DNA from: Elymus sibiricus | Taxonomy: Eukaryota > Streptophyta > Magnoliopsida > Poales > Poaceae | Direction of reading: 5' to 3' | NCBI GenBank assembly: GCA_039707655.1 | Contig: CM077670.1 | Coordinates: 149,400,001 to 149,464,000 of the forward strand | DNA length: 64,000 bases | In this document: positions 10,161 through 21,190 of the stretch, one piece after another | Layout of the letters: the number at the start of each line of letters is the position of its first letter | Numbering within the stretch: position 1 is the first letter of the stretch | Notes under the pieces: model-generated | What the model was told of the DNA's origin: nothing | Database searches by the model: none | What the model saw: only the letters and a program-made list of their open reading frames with translations | Program-made: the position numbers and the translations under genes

Positions 10161-12920
10161 ATGGCTCCCAAGAAGAAGGGTGCGACAGCGGTGGATCCAT
10201 CCGCGTCCGGCCTACCCGTGCCTACAGAGACGGGCGACGGCGTTGGCGCTGGTGGAGGAGGTGGAGGTCTTGATCCTCCATGACGTTCTGGCGACCAGAG
10301 CCAGGCGAGCGGCGTCGTTCGCAACGGCGCTGCAGGGTCTAAGGACGGAGCCGTGCTACCCACGGGTGGCGCAGCGAACTCCAAGGACGGGACGGCGCCT
10401 TCCAAGACACCCACACCAGCGCACGCGTCGCGGCCTCCTCAGGTTGCGCGCGACGGACAACACCGCGGCGTCGGTGGTTCCAGGCGCTCCCATGGAAAAA
10501 CCCCTGCGCATCACTCCCAAGATGCGCGGGGCCAAGATCCACGCCAACATGCCGGCGGAAGCAGGGCGCGATCGCAAGGCCGTGATGGAGCTCCTTCTAA
10601 CTCAGTTAGGAGTCAGAGCACCTCACGTTCTTCGCACCTTTTGCCACCGCCGACACCGGCAGAAGCGTTGGCGCGAGCTCAGCTGCTCCTAGACTTCCCT
10701 CCCGCTGCGGAGAAGCTAGATGAATGGATATCCGCTATCCAAAGCCTCATCGGCTTGGCTAACGACGATAGGCCGCAGCAGGCGGAGCCTTCACGGCGGC
10801 AGTCCACTGAGCCGGTGCGTGCTGGTGGCGAGAAGACCGGAGGTGGTACGACTACGATGCGTTCCCCTAAACTATGACAAGAGCGGTCGCTAACTCGGCG
10901 GATCGACGCCCGTGATGACGACTCCACGGCGTCGTCTGATCCGCGGGTTCGCCGTGATCAACGTCTAGTTCTTCGGGAACGGCACAAGGAGGACGCTCGA
11001 ACTACCATCGAGCGGCGGCGGGAAGTGCGTCGTCAATCCGACAGGCGCGCGGGACCCACTGTTGACGAGCCTGCGCCGGGGTATTCTGGTAACTTGCCTT
11101 ACGAGGTGGGCTGTCCAGCTTTTACTCGTGAGCTGCGGCGAGTCTAGTGGCCCAACTCCCGAACTTTCAAGCCGGAGGTGCCGGAGAAATACTACGGCAA
11201 GACTCACCCGTCGGAGTTCCTGAGCGTCTACACCATTGCGGTGCAGGCTGCCGGAGCTCGAGACGACAAGATATTCGCCAACTACTTCCCGTTGGTGCTA
11301 AAGCCCAACGTCCGGTCGTGGTTGATGCATCTGCCGGAGAATTCCATTTCCTCCTGGGCAGATCTGTGTCATGAGTTTGTTGGCGCCTTTACTGGAGGCC
11401 ACCAAGCTCCTGGCCAGGAGAGTGATCTACATCTCATCCCCCAGAAAGAGGGCGAAACCTTGCGCAAGTATATACAGAGATTCAGCCGTATACAGCACAA
11501 CATCCCAGACGTTCATCCTGCCGCTGTTATCAGCGCATTTCATCAGAACGTGCGCAACCATAAAATGCGGGAAGAACTGGCGATGAACAAAGTCAGGGAT
11601 GTCGCCGAGCTCTATGCTTTGGCTGACAGATGTGCTCGGGCCGAGGAGGGAAGGAGACTCCCCGGCGAGGATGCTGGCGCGGAGCTCGACTCTGAAGCCG
11701 AAGACGCCACCACCTCGACGAAGAAAGGCCAACGGCGGAACAGGAAGCGTAAGGGCAAGGCTGTGCTTGCCGTCGAGGGGTCCGGCAACCCCGGCACCGC
11801 CAAGAAGGTCAAGACTGATGGCCCCGGCAAGGAGGTTGCCGCGTGTGCTGCATGTCAGGCCTTGGCGGCTGCCGACAAGCCGGAGGGCTCCGACAAGCAA
11901 TATTGCAAGATCCATCACACCAAGGGTCACGATCTCCAGAACTGCCGGCAAGTTGAGCAGCTTGTTGAGAAGCAGAAAGCCGAGTATGAGAGGCGAGACA
12001 AGGAGAAGGCCCAGGATGGCGCGGAGGGATCTGGCAAGAAGCGCAGTGGTCGAGGAGGTCGCCGCGGCAAGGCCAAGCAACAGAAGGAGAGGCCCGCTCG
12101 AGGCCGCGACAAGGAGCAGGGGGGTGATGATGATGAAGACGGCGACGAGTCCAGCGAGCAGGAGTTCCAGAAAGCTACAGAAGCCATGTGCGTTGACGGA
12201 GGCGCCTCGTTGCATTCTTCTCACCGCCGACTTAAACAGTGGGCGCGCGAGATTAATGCGGCAGAGCCATCGGTCGATGCACGGAAACCATTGAAATGGT
12301 CCCACACGCCTATCATCTTTGACGCCGAGGATCACCCTGATCGCACAACTGCGGTCGGGTGTTTGCCATTGTTGGTTTCACCAACGATCCGCAACCTCAA
12401 GGTGACGAAGATGTTAGTTGACGGTGGGGCCGGTATGAACTTGATCTCGCCTGATGTGATCAATAGGTTGCAAATTCCTGACGAAGATCTCGAGGAGACG
12501 GTCACATTTCAAGGGATCAATCCGGGAAGGAGCCAGCCGAAGGGCAAGATCACGCTACCAGTAACATTTGGTAGTGAGCTGAACTATAGGACAGAGAAGA
12601 TCGTCTTCGACGTCGCCAGGATTCCGTTACCATCTAATGGGATTCTTGGTCGCCCGGCGCTGGCCAAGTTTATGGCGGCATCACACTACGCCTATAATAC
12701 ATTAAAGATTCCCGGGCCGATGAGCGTCATCACTATCAACTCCGGCAAGAAGGATGCGCTTATCTGCACCGACCAACTCTACCGGGAGGCACTCGCAGCA
12801 CCTGCCGCCAAGGCACTTGCTCCTGCCGCCGAAGCTCCCGGGGGGAACGAAGTAATGGCGGAAGAGGGCTGTGCAGGGTGCTACTCCGGCGAAATTTTCA
12901 CAAAGATGAGCAAAGACTGA
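10161..12920 (+). pseudogene. gag: Element C gag-protease (three nonsense codons)
   Basis: A single reading frame of 919 codons plus stop encodes capsid and aspartic protease. ATG at 10161 (MAPKKKG). A basic, variable N-terminus precedes a retrotransposon gag domain (about 11150-11640; YTIAVQAAG, SWLMHLPENSISSW, YIQRFSRIQHNIP), then a Lys/Arg-rich linker, a variant zinc knuckle CX2HX4HX4C (CKIHHTKGHDLQNC, near 11902), and a protease with LVDGGAG at about 12415 instead of the usual D-T/S-G. Internal stops are TGA 10279, TGA 10875 and TAG 11145. No polymerase follows; the frame ends TGA at 12918. The same protein in D continues into RT, so this copy lost pol. The long antisense open frame over 11427-12335 is a by-product of codon bias. 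Confidence 0.9.
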
Positions 12921-12924
12921 CATG

Positions 12925-13271
12925 CATGTCACGACATTCGGCGTGAAATCCAAGAGGCGAAAGCCGTATGTATACATGATGGCGATGAAGAAATCCGAAA
13001 ACGGAGGGCAGAGCCCACAGTAAAAGTAAGCAGCGAAGAAGGGGAATTTATCTGGGCCGCCCTTGACGGAAGCTGGAAGCACGCGAGTCGCGGGGTGAGC
13101 CTTCGTCTCCTTACCCCACATGCACATGTACCGCTCAACCAGAGTGCGCTTGTCGAGCGTCGGGGCGAAGATGGCGTTTTCCTTCCGCATCTCCACCAGC
13201 TCGATCTTGTCCATCTCTGCATCCGAGTCGGTGGCTTTCGCCGCTTTGCCCTTGCCTGCTTTGGGCGGCAT
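12925..13271 (-). pseudogene. Truncated antisense accessory gene of C (Transposase_28-like)
   Basis: Opposite in orientation to gag. ATG at 13271-13269 (MPPKAGKGKAAK). A basic/acidic start leads into a globular part with FFAAYFYCGLCPPFSDFF, IAIMYTYGFRLLDFTPN and CMSVFAHLCENFAG. The same pattern (pro-phe-rich loop, then L-Y-L-PN, then F-CE-F-G) recurs in the antisense genes of E and F interior B. This resembles the plant 'putative gypsy type transposon' family (Transposase_28, PF04195). Only about 115 residues remain before the frame runs into the gag-protease 3' end, so it is a 3'-truncated remnant. A TATA-like CATAAAAGG (minus) lies at 13421-13429, about 150 bp upstream. Confidence 0.7.
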
Positions 13272-13665
13272 GGTGACTGTGGAAGCGGAGGCCGGGGCTG
13301 ATAAGGGCGTGGAAATGGCGGATGAATGGGAGAGGCTCCGCTTCAGGCTCAAGGATGAAGGCGATGGTGGTTCCAGATTGGAAATGGCAAGAGGTAAATG
13401 AGCAGCGCCCCTGCGGATTCCCTTTTATGGGGAAGGAGCGGAGGCTGCCTCTTTACTAATTAATGTGGATACATTTTTACGGGCGCACTACTGCGGCCGT
13501 TCCGCGCACGTATCCCACGTCCCGCATTTAACGTGCGTCGTGGGGGGGGGGGGGCGGTAAATAAGAAGATTGCGACAGTTAACTCCTGCCACGCGTGCCC
13601 GTGCACTGTTTGGGCCTAGCCCAACAACGACTCGCACCCGTGTATGGCCTAGGTCCGGGGGCTCA
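13272..13665. other. Element C 3' leader: antisense promoter and polypurine end
   Basis: Non-coding. It holds the minus-strand TATA-like box 13421-13429 serving the antisense gene, a 12-G run near 13541-13552, and the plus-strand polypurine tract GGTCCGGGGGCTCA at 13652-13665 immediately before the 3' LTR. Confidence 0.6.
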
Positions 13666-14461
13666 TGTCGGTGTACTAAAGTTTGGGTCCTTTAGTACCC
13701 CATACTTGTGCATGGACGGTTGTAGCCATACCAGCGGCAAGGCCTGCCGGAGAACAACTGGAAACAAATGCTAGATTATCAAGAAGGCCTTCAAGCCGAT
13801 GACCAAAAGACAGAAGACTAAAGGCTGGGTTCCCGGCAAGAGCCCTGCCGGGAAGACTCGCGAAGGCCCGGCAAGGCTTCGCACCCGGCAAGATCTCGCA
13901 CCCGGCAAGATCCCGCCGTACTGCCACCGCTCCAGCGTAGCGACCAGTCCGTCGGTTAGGGCTTGTCCTCCTAGTTGCGTGTCATGGCACTGACCGCGGA
14001 TGGGGTTAAGCGGTGCTGATGGGACGGGTCCTTTTTCCGTCCCCAAGAAAGTTAGGGACACCTATGGGAGGCATTTAATGCGTTTGTCCTAATCCGTCAG
14101 TGGTAATCATGTAACACTGTAGCAATTTTACACCTCTTGTACTCCTGTCTGCCACTGTTGGTGACCCCTTGGACATATAAAAGGAGGCCCCAGGCGGAGC
14201 TACAGGGGGAAGAGGACCTTCCGGCCCATTCTGCATGCGTAGCTGCTTCTTGAACGTACTGTTCATCACAAGCGCTCCGTGTACTTGAGCTCAAGAACAT
14301 CCACAATAAACAACAGCAGGAGTAGGGTTTTACACTTCTCAGCGGCCCGAACCTGGGTAAAGATCCTTGCGTTGATCGTTTGATCCGCTCTTTGTGCAAA
14401 TCATTTCCCCCGCCGAACCGTAAAGGGATCCCCTCGATCCCATAGGTGTCGTACGCCGACA
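13666..14461 (+). repeat. 3' LTR of element C
   Basis: 796 bp, same ends as the 5' LTR; TATA box at 14175-14183. Followed by the GTTGG target duplication and the remainder of the Copia-2 LTR. Confidence 0.97.
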
Positions 14462-14466
14462 GTTGG

Positions 14467-15217
14467 CTGCTCTAGAGAGAACTTGACACTTGTCATTTGA
14501 GAGCAACCCTTCCTCTGACGACTTTGTGAGAACCCAAGTGAGGAAAAACCCAACCAGAGCCTACGTGACTGAGCATCACTAAAGAAGTTGATCTGCGTGA
14601 TCCGACGCTTATTACCTTTGAAGACTGTCATTCTTCCAGACGGTTAGGCGTCATGTTCTGAGCACCCAAGAGTAATTGTGGCGTGCCGGTGAACAAGTCT
14701 GTGAAGGTTTTGGAACTCTACCTTGAAGACTTACCATGAGCGATTGGGCAAGCTCTAAGTGACCTGAGCTCAAGAGGAATACGGTGAGGACTAAGTGTCC
14801 TCCGAGGTAAGACTCAGCCGCCTCAACTAGACGTACAGTTGATACAGCAACTGGAACTGGTCTACCAAATCGCCGTGTCTTCATCGAGCCCAACCGGTTT
14901 CAAGTTCCTCACCCTTTACCTTTTCGCAATTCCGCTGCTGAAGAACTTGTGTTGTACTTTTCTGAAGAATTTGAACTGAAGACTTTCATTATGCTGTTTT
15001 TCATTTCTTCAGTTCATCTTCCTCACGCATGTTCGCCTGTATGATTTCATGTTCTTCACTTGTCTGTATTTCATATGCATGCTACTTATATCTGTGTCGA
15101 TCTAGTTTCGTATCTGTTTCTATTTCGTCACTCTGATTTTCATCAAAATCTTTGGAGTTTGATGAATTTCTAAAAATATCCCATTCACCCCCCTCTAGGA
15201 GTAAACCTGCGCTTTCA
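14467..15217 (+). repeat. 5' LTR of Copia-2, right part
   Basis: 751 bp that join seamlessly to 8628-9280 when element C is removed, giving a 1404-bp LTR against 1405 bp for the 3' LTR. Ends GCTTTCA at 15217. Confidence 0.95.
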
Positions 15218-15219
15218 AT

Positions 15220-15231
15220 TGGTATCAGAGC
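15220..15231 (+). promoter_or_regulatory. Primer binding site of Copia-2
   Basis: TGGTATCAGAGC, an exact complement of the 3' end of initiator methionine tRNA, two bases after the LTR. It primes minus-strand cDNA synthesis. Confidence 0.93.
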
Positions 15232-15284
15232 GAGGTACTCCCTTGTTCAGTGTGATTTTGGTTTAACCACCTGGAGTTTTAGTT

Positions 15285-17823
15285 ATGTCGACCGCAGATA
15301 TGATCAAGGTATCCGCTGCGTGCCCCATATTTGATGGCACGGACTATCCCTACTGGAAGAACAAGATGCGTATGGATCTTGAGGCAATTGACAATGATCT
15401 CTGGTTCGTCGTCGAGAATGGAGTGCCTACCGTGGCTCCAAGCATCAACGCCACCGATGTGAAGAGATTCAAGCAACTCGACTCTCAAGTGAAGAATATC
15501 ATATGTGGTCATCTGAACAAAGGCCAGTATGGTAGAGTGAGTGCTTTGGAAACTTCGAAGCTGATCTAGGACCGGCTCTCCAAAGTCAATGAGGGAGTTT
15601 CCACTCAACGTGACTCCCGAGTTGGTGTTCTACGCAATATCTTCAATCACTTCAAGATGCTTGACAATGAAAATGTGCAGCAAATCTTCGACCGCCTTAC
15701 TGATATCTCCAATGAGCTTCAGGCTCTTGGTGCTGCTGACATCACCAATCATGAGGTGGTGAAGAAATTGCTGAGGTCTCTGGACAGTTCCTTCGACACC
15801 TTGGCATTGATGATACAAGAGCGCCTTGACTACAAGTCTCTAGATCCTGCTGACATTCTTGAAAGGCTCAACACTCATGAATTTCAGCAAGCAGAGAAGA
15901 GAGATATGTATGGACCCAGCTATGGACGTCCTCGCGCTCTGAAGGCAAAAGCAAAAGCCAAGGCTATTTCTTCATCTGAAGAAGAAGAGGAATATGAGAG
16001 CAGTTCTGATGGTGTTGAGGAAATTGGCAGAGAACTAGCAATGCTGGTGAAGAAGTTCCAGAAGTTTTCCAAGAAGAACCGCTTTGGAAAGTCTTCAAAG
16101 TATGACTCGAAGAACACTGGAGAAGCGTCTGCTCGAGACTACAACAAGAGAACCTGTCACAAATGCAAGAAGCCAGGCCACTACATCGCTGGCTGCCCTC
16201 TATGGCTAAAGAAGAAGAAGAAGAAGAGCAGGCATGATGACGAATATGATGGAAAAAAGAAGAAGTCCTCAAAGTCTTCATCAAAGTCCTCACCTCACAA
16301 GAAAGGCAGTTCCAGCAGAGCTCGTGCATTCATTGGGAAGGAAATGGATTTTGAGGAAGAATCCGATCATGAGGAAGCTGAGAAATCTGAGGAGGAGTCA
16401 GACTCTGGTGTGGCGAGCCTTGCCCTCGCTACTGAGTACGTCAGCAAGTCCATCTTCAACCCCGAGGATAATGGTATCTCCACCAACAATGATGACTGTG
16501 CTGATGACTACACTCCCACCTATTGCTTCATGGCAAGAGGTGCAAAGGTAACCTCACAAGAAGCTTACTTTGAAACTTCCAGTGATGACGACTCTGAGTG
16601 TGAATGTAAACCAAGCTATAAAAAACTTGCTAAAATTGCAACTGAGCAACAACATGCCATGGAAAAGATTCAAAAACTGCTACACAAAAGTGATGACCTG
16701 TTGGACGAGGAAATGGATCGTAGTCAAGCTTTGTCTGAGGATCTCAGAAGGCTTAAGTCAGAATATGACAAACTTGAAAGTCGTCATGTGTCCCTGTCAA
16801 CCGAACACAAGAAGCTATCCTATCAATTTCTTCAAAGGAAGCAAGATCTCGAGAAGCTGAGAGCGTCTCATGATGATCTTCAAAAAGAAAATGATTCACT
16901 CCTCGCTCAATAGATCAGTACCGCTCGGGAAGAATTTGTCGCACCATGCTTAAAATGCCTTGAACGTGATAATGAAAATTCTTCAGCTGAATGTTCAAAT
17001 GCTTCAGTACTTTCAATTGCTTCAACTACTATGGTGGCCACTAACCCCTCATCTGAGGAAGCCACCTGTGATACTGATGAAAATGCAGGACTGAAGGAAT
17101 TGTATGTCACTGGCATGTACAAAAGCCTCAAAGGGCATCAAACCATGTGTGACATGCTCAAAAAGCAAATTCTTCATAGGAACCCTAGGAAAGAGGGTAT
17201 TGCTTTTGAGAGAAAGCTCAACGCTGATGGTTCGTATTGGAAGCCTGAGTAGTATCCCAAAACCACATGGGTTGCTGCAAAGGGACCTCCAATAGATCCA
17301 TCCACTTTATCTGTCTATACTTGTGATACTTCATATTCTTCAGATGAGTCATTTGACTCCAACTACAAACTGTTCAAAAATCAGAATGAAGAAGTATTTG
17401 CCAGATTTGTTGGTACTAACTGCAGGAACGGTCCACCTATGAAGAAAATCTGGCTTCCCAAAAGCCTTCTGGAAAATCTTCAGGTGAATGTCATCATGAC
17501 ACCACCGATGAAGAAGAAACTTCCCAGGGCAAATTCTTCACAGGGATCAAAGTCATCAAATGGACGCAGACCCACTTATAGTCGTACTAATGCCTCTGTT
17601 TCGCAGGGAAACAAACAGTGATTTGATGAATATGAGCACTATTCTTCGAACCACTATGTTCACAAAACCTCGAAGAATTTCTCTTCTTATTCATTCAATT
17701 ACTATAACCCTCCTGTGAAGAGAAATGCATATTCTTCAATGCCTAAGTTCTCCATTAATGCACTCCGTTACATTGCTTCTCAGCCACCCATTCAGATGTG
17801 GGTGGTTACGAAGAAGAACTAAT
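15285..17823 (+). pseudogene. gag: Copia-2 gag (four nonsense codons)
   Basis: ATG at 15285. One uninterrupted frame of about 845 codons with the same domains as Copia-1: UBN2-type gag, Ser/Glu-rich linker, zinc knuckle TCHKCKKPGHYIAGC near 16156-16200, lysine-rich region, coiled coil (about 16620-16900) and basic tail. Internal stops: TAG 15567 (Trp in Copia-1), TAG 16911 (Gln), TAG 17250 (Gln) and TGA near 17619 (Arg). All are C-to-T or G-to-A changes. The final TAA at 17821-17823 also ends gag in Copia-1. No frameshift, so the gene was open until fairly recently. Confidence 0.93.
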
Positions 17824-18045
17824 CTCTTCTGCAGGGTCAGGTCTTCAGACAACTAAAATGTGTGATGAATTTGCTGAAGACCTGACAAAGTGCCTGTTGG
17901 GATGCAGGCTAATAATGATGAAATGAATTATTCATTTCACACATCCCTTATGCTGCTAGATATTATTCCTTGATGAAATTGTCTGACGAAATTGATCATC
18001 ATCATATTCTTCACTTTGAAGTATATGAATTTATAAGTCAGACTA

Positions 18046-18427
18046 ATGACTTATACAGGATGACACACCCTCAGCCACTGAATGGGTCTTGGATAGTGGC
18101 TTCACGAATCACATGACTGGTGATAGGAATCTCCTCACTGATGCTCCTCTTACTCCGTCTCATCTGAAGCATATCACATACGCCGACAAAGGAAAAAGCA
18201 AGGTATTGGGTCTAGGTAAGGTTGCTATCTCGAAGGATCGACACATGGAAAAGGTGATGCTTGTCGAGTCCCTTGGATCCAACCTCATGTCTTTCTCAAT
18301 GCTTTGTGAGCTTGATATGATTGTCATCTTTGGCAAATATAGATGCATTGTGCTGATGGAATCTGTCAAATCCAAAGTCTTTGAAGGCTTTTGGAAAGGT
18401 GATTTGTATATTGTAGATTCTCTCTAG
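18046..18427 (+). pseudogene. pol: Copia-2 protease region
   Basis: Aspartic protease start of Pol, in a different frame from gag. The catalytic triad DSG is at 18092-18100 within the typical Copia context W-V-L-DSG-x2-NHMTG, followed by the protease core to about 18420. A TAG at 18425 ends the frame before the GAG-pre-integrase domain. The frame opens after a TGA near 18044; a branch-point-like CTAATGAC and an AG (TTATACAG) precede the coding part at about 18039-18060. Confidence 0.85.
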
Positions 18428-19538
18428 GTCCTCAGCCTACCACGTGTCTATTGGCAAAAGCTTCAGAGTGCTGGCTATGGCATCGACGTCTTGGACACGC
18501 TGGCATGAGGAATTTGAGCACACTTGTCAAGAAGAAGCACATCATCTGTGTGGTGCTTGTGAGTCTGGAAAGATGACCAGATCCATGCATACGGCTAAGA
18601 CAATCATGACCACTACTCGTCCCTTTGAATTACTTCATATGGATTTGTTTGGTCCCACACATTATGCCACACTAACCAATGCAGCATCTCTCTACGGATT
18701 CGTTATTCTTGATGACTACTCTCGTTACACCTGGGTGCACATCATTTCCTTCAAGACTAAAGTACAGGATGTCTTCAGACGATTCTCCAATCGGGCCATG
18801 ACGAATTATGGTCTCAAGATCAAGCACATCAGGAGCGACAATGGCACCGAGTTCAAGAACACAGGGATTGATGATTATCTTGACGAACTTGGTATCACTC
18901 ATGAGCTCTCTGCTCCCTACACGCCTCAGCAGAATGGAGTCATGGAGCGCAAGAATAGGACACTCATCGAGATGGCTCGCACAATGCTTGATGAATACAA
19001 GACCCCTCATCGATTCTGGCCTGAAGCAATTGACACTGCATGTCACATCATCAATCGGGTATATCTTCACAAATCCCTCAAGAAGACCTCATATGAACTC
19101 CTCACTGACAAGAAACACAATGTGAGTTATTTCAAAGTCTTCGGTGCTAAATGCTGGATTAGGGATCCTCATAACATTTCTAAATTTGCACCGATAGCAC
19201 ATGAGGGTTTTATGCTTGGTTACGGAAAGGACTCGCACACCTACAGAGTCTTCAACACCTACCACAACAAGGTTGTTGAAACTGTAGATGTGCGATTCGA
19301 TGAAACTAACGACTCGCAAAGAGAGCGCCTGCCTCCTATGCTAGATGAAATGCCTCCCGAGGAATCGATCAAGCTTATGGGCACTGGTGAAATTGTGCCC
19401 AGTGAAGAAATAGCTGATGAAGACGTAGTGATCCCTCGTCATGAAGAAACTGCTAATCCTGTGGAGAATGATGCTGAGGATTCTGCACAACAACCACAAC
19501 AACAGCAAGGCCTCGTCCAGCACATCCACGAGTGGTGA
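18428..19538 (+). pseudogene. pol: Copia-2 integrase
   Basis: Inserts cDNA into chromosomes. The GAG-pre-integrase piece (18442-18555; LWHRRLGHAGMRNL, the HH of the HHCC finger) is in a different frame from the rest. About 12 codons normally present before CGACESGK seem to be missing, which explains the shift. The catalytic core is complete: D in HMDLFGP (about 18640), D in RSDNGTEF (about 18833) and E in NGVMERKNRT (about 18940), followed by the Copia C-terminus (FWPEAIDTACHIINR; FKVFGAKCW). Ends in a Gln-rich linker near 19500, where a further frameshift separates it from RT. Confidence 0.9.
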
Positions 19539-20668
19539 ATGAAGTGCAGATTGAGAAGATCCTCGACAACATCAATGCACCTGGTCCCCTCACTCTTTCA
19601 AGAGCTTCACATTTAGCTAACTTTTGTGGGCATTACGCGTTTGTCTCTATTTCAGAGCCCACCAAAGTTGATGAAGCATTTCTTGAACCGGAATGGATTC
19701 AAGCGATGCAAGAGGAATTGCATCAATTCGAGCTCAACAACATGTGGGAGCTAGTCAAGCGTCCCGATCCACGCAAGCATAATGTCATCGGCACCAAATG
19801 GATCTACCGTAACAAACAAGACGGAAATGCCCAAGTGGTGAGGAATAAGGCCCGTCTGGTAGCTCAAGACTACACACAGGTTGAGGGTATTGATTTCGAT
19901 GAAACATTTGCACCTGTTGCTAGGCTTGAAGCCATTCATATTTTGCTTGCATATGCTAACCATCATGATATCCTCTTATATCAAATGGATGTGAAAAGTG
20001 CATTCCTCAATGGTAAGCTTGAGGAAGAAGTATATGTTGCTCAACCACCAGGTTTTGAGGACCCAAAGCATCTAGACAAAGTCTTCAGACTCAATAAGGC
20101 TCTCTATGGCCTCAAGCAAGCCCCGAGGGCTTGGTATGATACACGAAAGGAGTTCCTGAAGAAAAAGGGTTTCAAACCCGGTTCACTTGACCCTACTCTT
20201 TTCACTAAATCTTATGATGGTGAACTATTCATATGCCAAATATATGTTGATGATATTATCTTTGGTTGCACTAATAAGAAATACAGTGACGAATTTGCAT
20301 ATATGATGCAAGAAGAATATCAGATGTCTATGATGGGGGAGTTGAAATTCTTCCTCGGACTTCAAATTCGTCAACAACGAAATGGCATCTTCATATCTCA
20401 GGAGAAATATCTCAAGGATTGCCTGAAGAAATTCGGCATGCAAGATTATAAAGGCCTCAAGATACCAATGCCAACAAATGGTCAACTCTGCACTGACGAA
20501 AATGGTAAAGATTTCGATCAGAAGGTATATCGCTCCATCATTGGTTCACTGCTTTACCTATGTGCATATAGGCCAGATATTTTGCTTAGCGTTTGCATGT
20601 GTGCCCGCTTTCAAGCGCCACCAAAGGAATCACACCATCAGGCTGTGAAACGATTCTTCGATATTTAG
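19532..20668 (+). pseudogene. pol: Copia-2 reverse transcriptase
   Basis: Open for 378 codons. Copia RT (RVT_2) motifs appear in order: W-x-AM-x-[36 protein letters not shown] (given in part), [11 protein letters not shown] with the first catalytic Asp, [16 protein letters not shown], and YVDDIIFG at about 20243-20266 with the catalytic Asp pair. The domain looks intact by motif, but its N-terminal junction with integrase is frameshifted and the C-terminus shifts near 20650, ending at an early TAG. Confidence 0.93.
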
Positions 20669-21190
20669 CTCACACACCAATGCTTGGATTATGGTATCCC
20701 AATGGCTCATCATTTGATCTTGCTGGATTTTCTGATTCTCATTATCCTGGATATCATGTGGATCTCAAGCCAACATCAGGCACATGTTATTTCCTCAGAC
20801 GATCTCTTGTTTGTTGGTCCTCAAAGAAGTAGAAGAGCGTCTCACTTTCCACAGCCGAGGCTGAATACATTGCCGCTGGCGCCTGCTGCTCACAGCTTCT
20901 ATGGATGAAGCAAACCCTCAAGGACTTGTCAACATGAAGAAAGTGCCACTCTACTGCGACAATGAGAGTGCCATCAAGATCACCCACAACCCAGTGCAAC
21001 ACTCTAAGAAGAAGCACATCCAGATTCGTCACCATTTTCTCCATGATCATGTGCTGAAGGGAGACATCGTCGTCAACCACGTGAAGACTGAAGACCAGCT
21101 TGCAGATATCATCACTAAGCCCTTGGATGAGAGAAGGTTTTGTATGTTGCGGTGTGAGCTAAACATCCTAGAATCTTCGAATGTCCTTTG
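20640..21190 (+). pseudogene. pol: Copia-2 RNase H
   Basis: Degrades RNA in the RNA:DNA hybrid. Pieces in two frames: HTPMLGLWYPNGSSFDLAGF (Asp) with TAG at 20830, STAEAEYIAAG with the catalytic Glu near 20860, then after a frameshift near 20905 VPLYCDNESAI (Asp), KHIQIRHHFL and ADIITKPL. Residues are recognisable but the gene cannot be read through. Confidence 0.87.

Larger units (their letters stand above)
9281..14461 (+). mobile_element. Gypsy element C, non-autonomous, nested in Copia-2 LTR
   Basis: 5181 bp, flanked by a perfect GTTGG target duplication (9276-9280 and 14462-14466). Two 796-bp LTRs (9281-10076 and 13666-14461) run TGTCGG...CCGACA. The interior carries gag-protease on the plus strand and a short antisense gene fragment, but no reverse transcriptase, RNase H or integrase. 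Gag-protease and primer site closely match D, so D-like elements may have mobilised it. A hand comparison of the LTRs shows roughly 24 differences (about 3%). Confidence 0.96.

Noticed and set aside
11427..12335. 302-codon Leu-rich open frame on the minus strand
   Set aside because: Mirror of the well-supported gag-protease frame; codon bias of that gene leaves the complement open.
13541..13552. Poly-G runs (also 2718-2729 and 37286-37298) as quadruplex elements
   Set aside because: Single homopolymer runs at sites that may vary by sequencing or slippage; no repeated G-tracts in quadruplex spacing.
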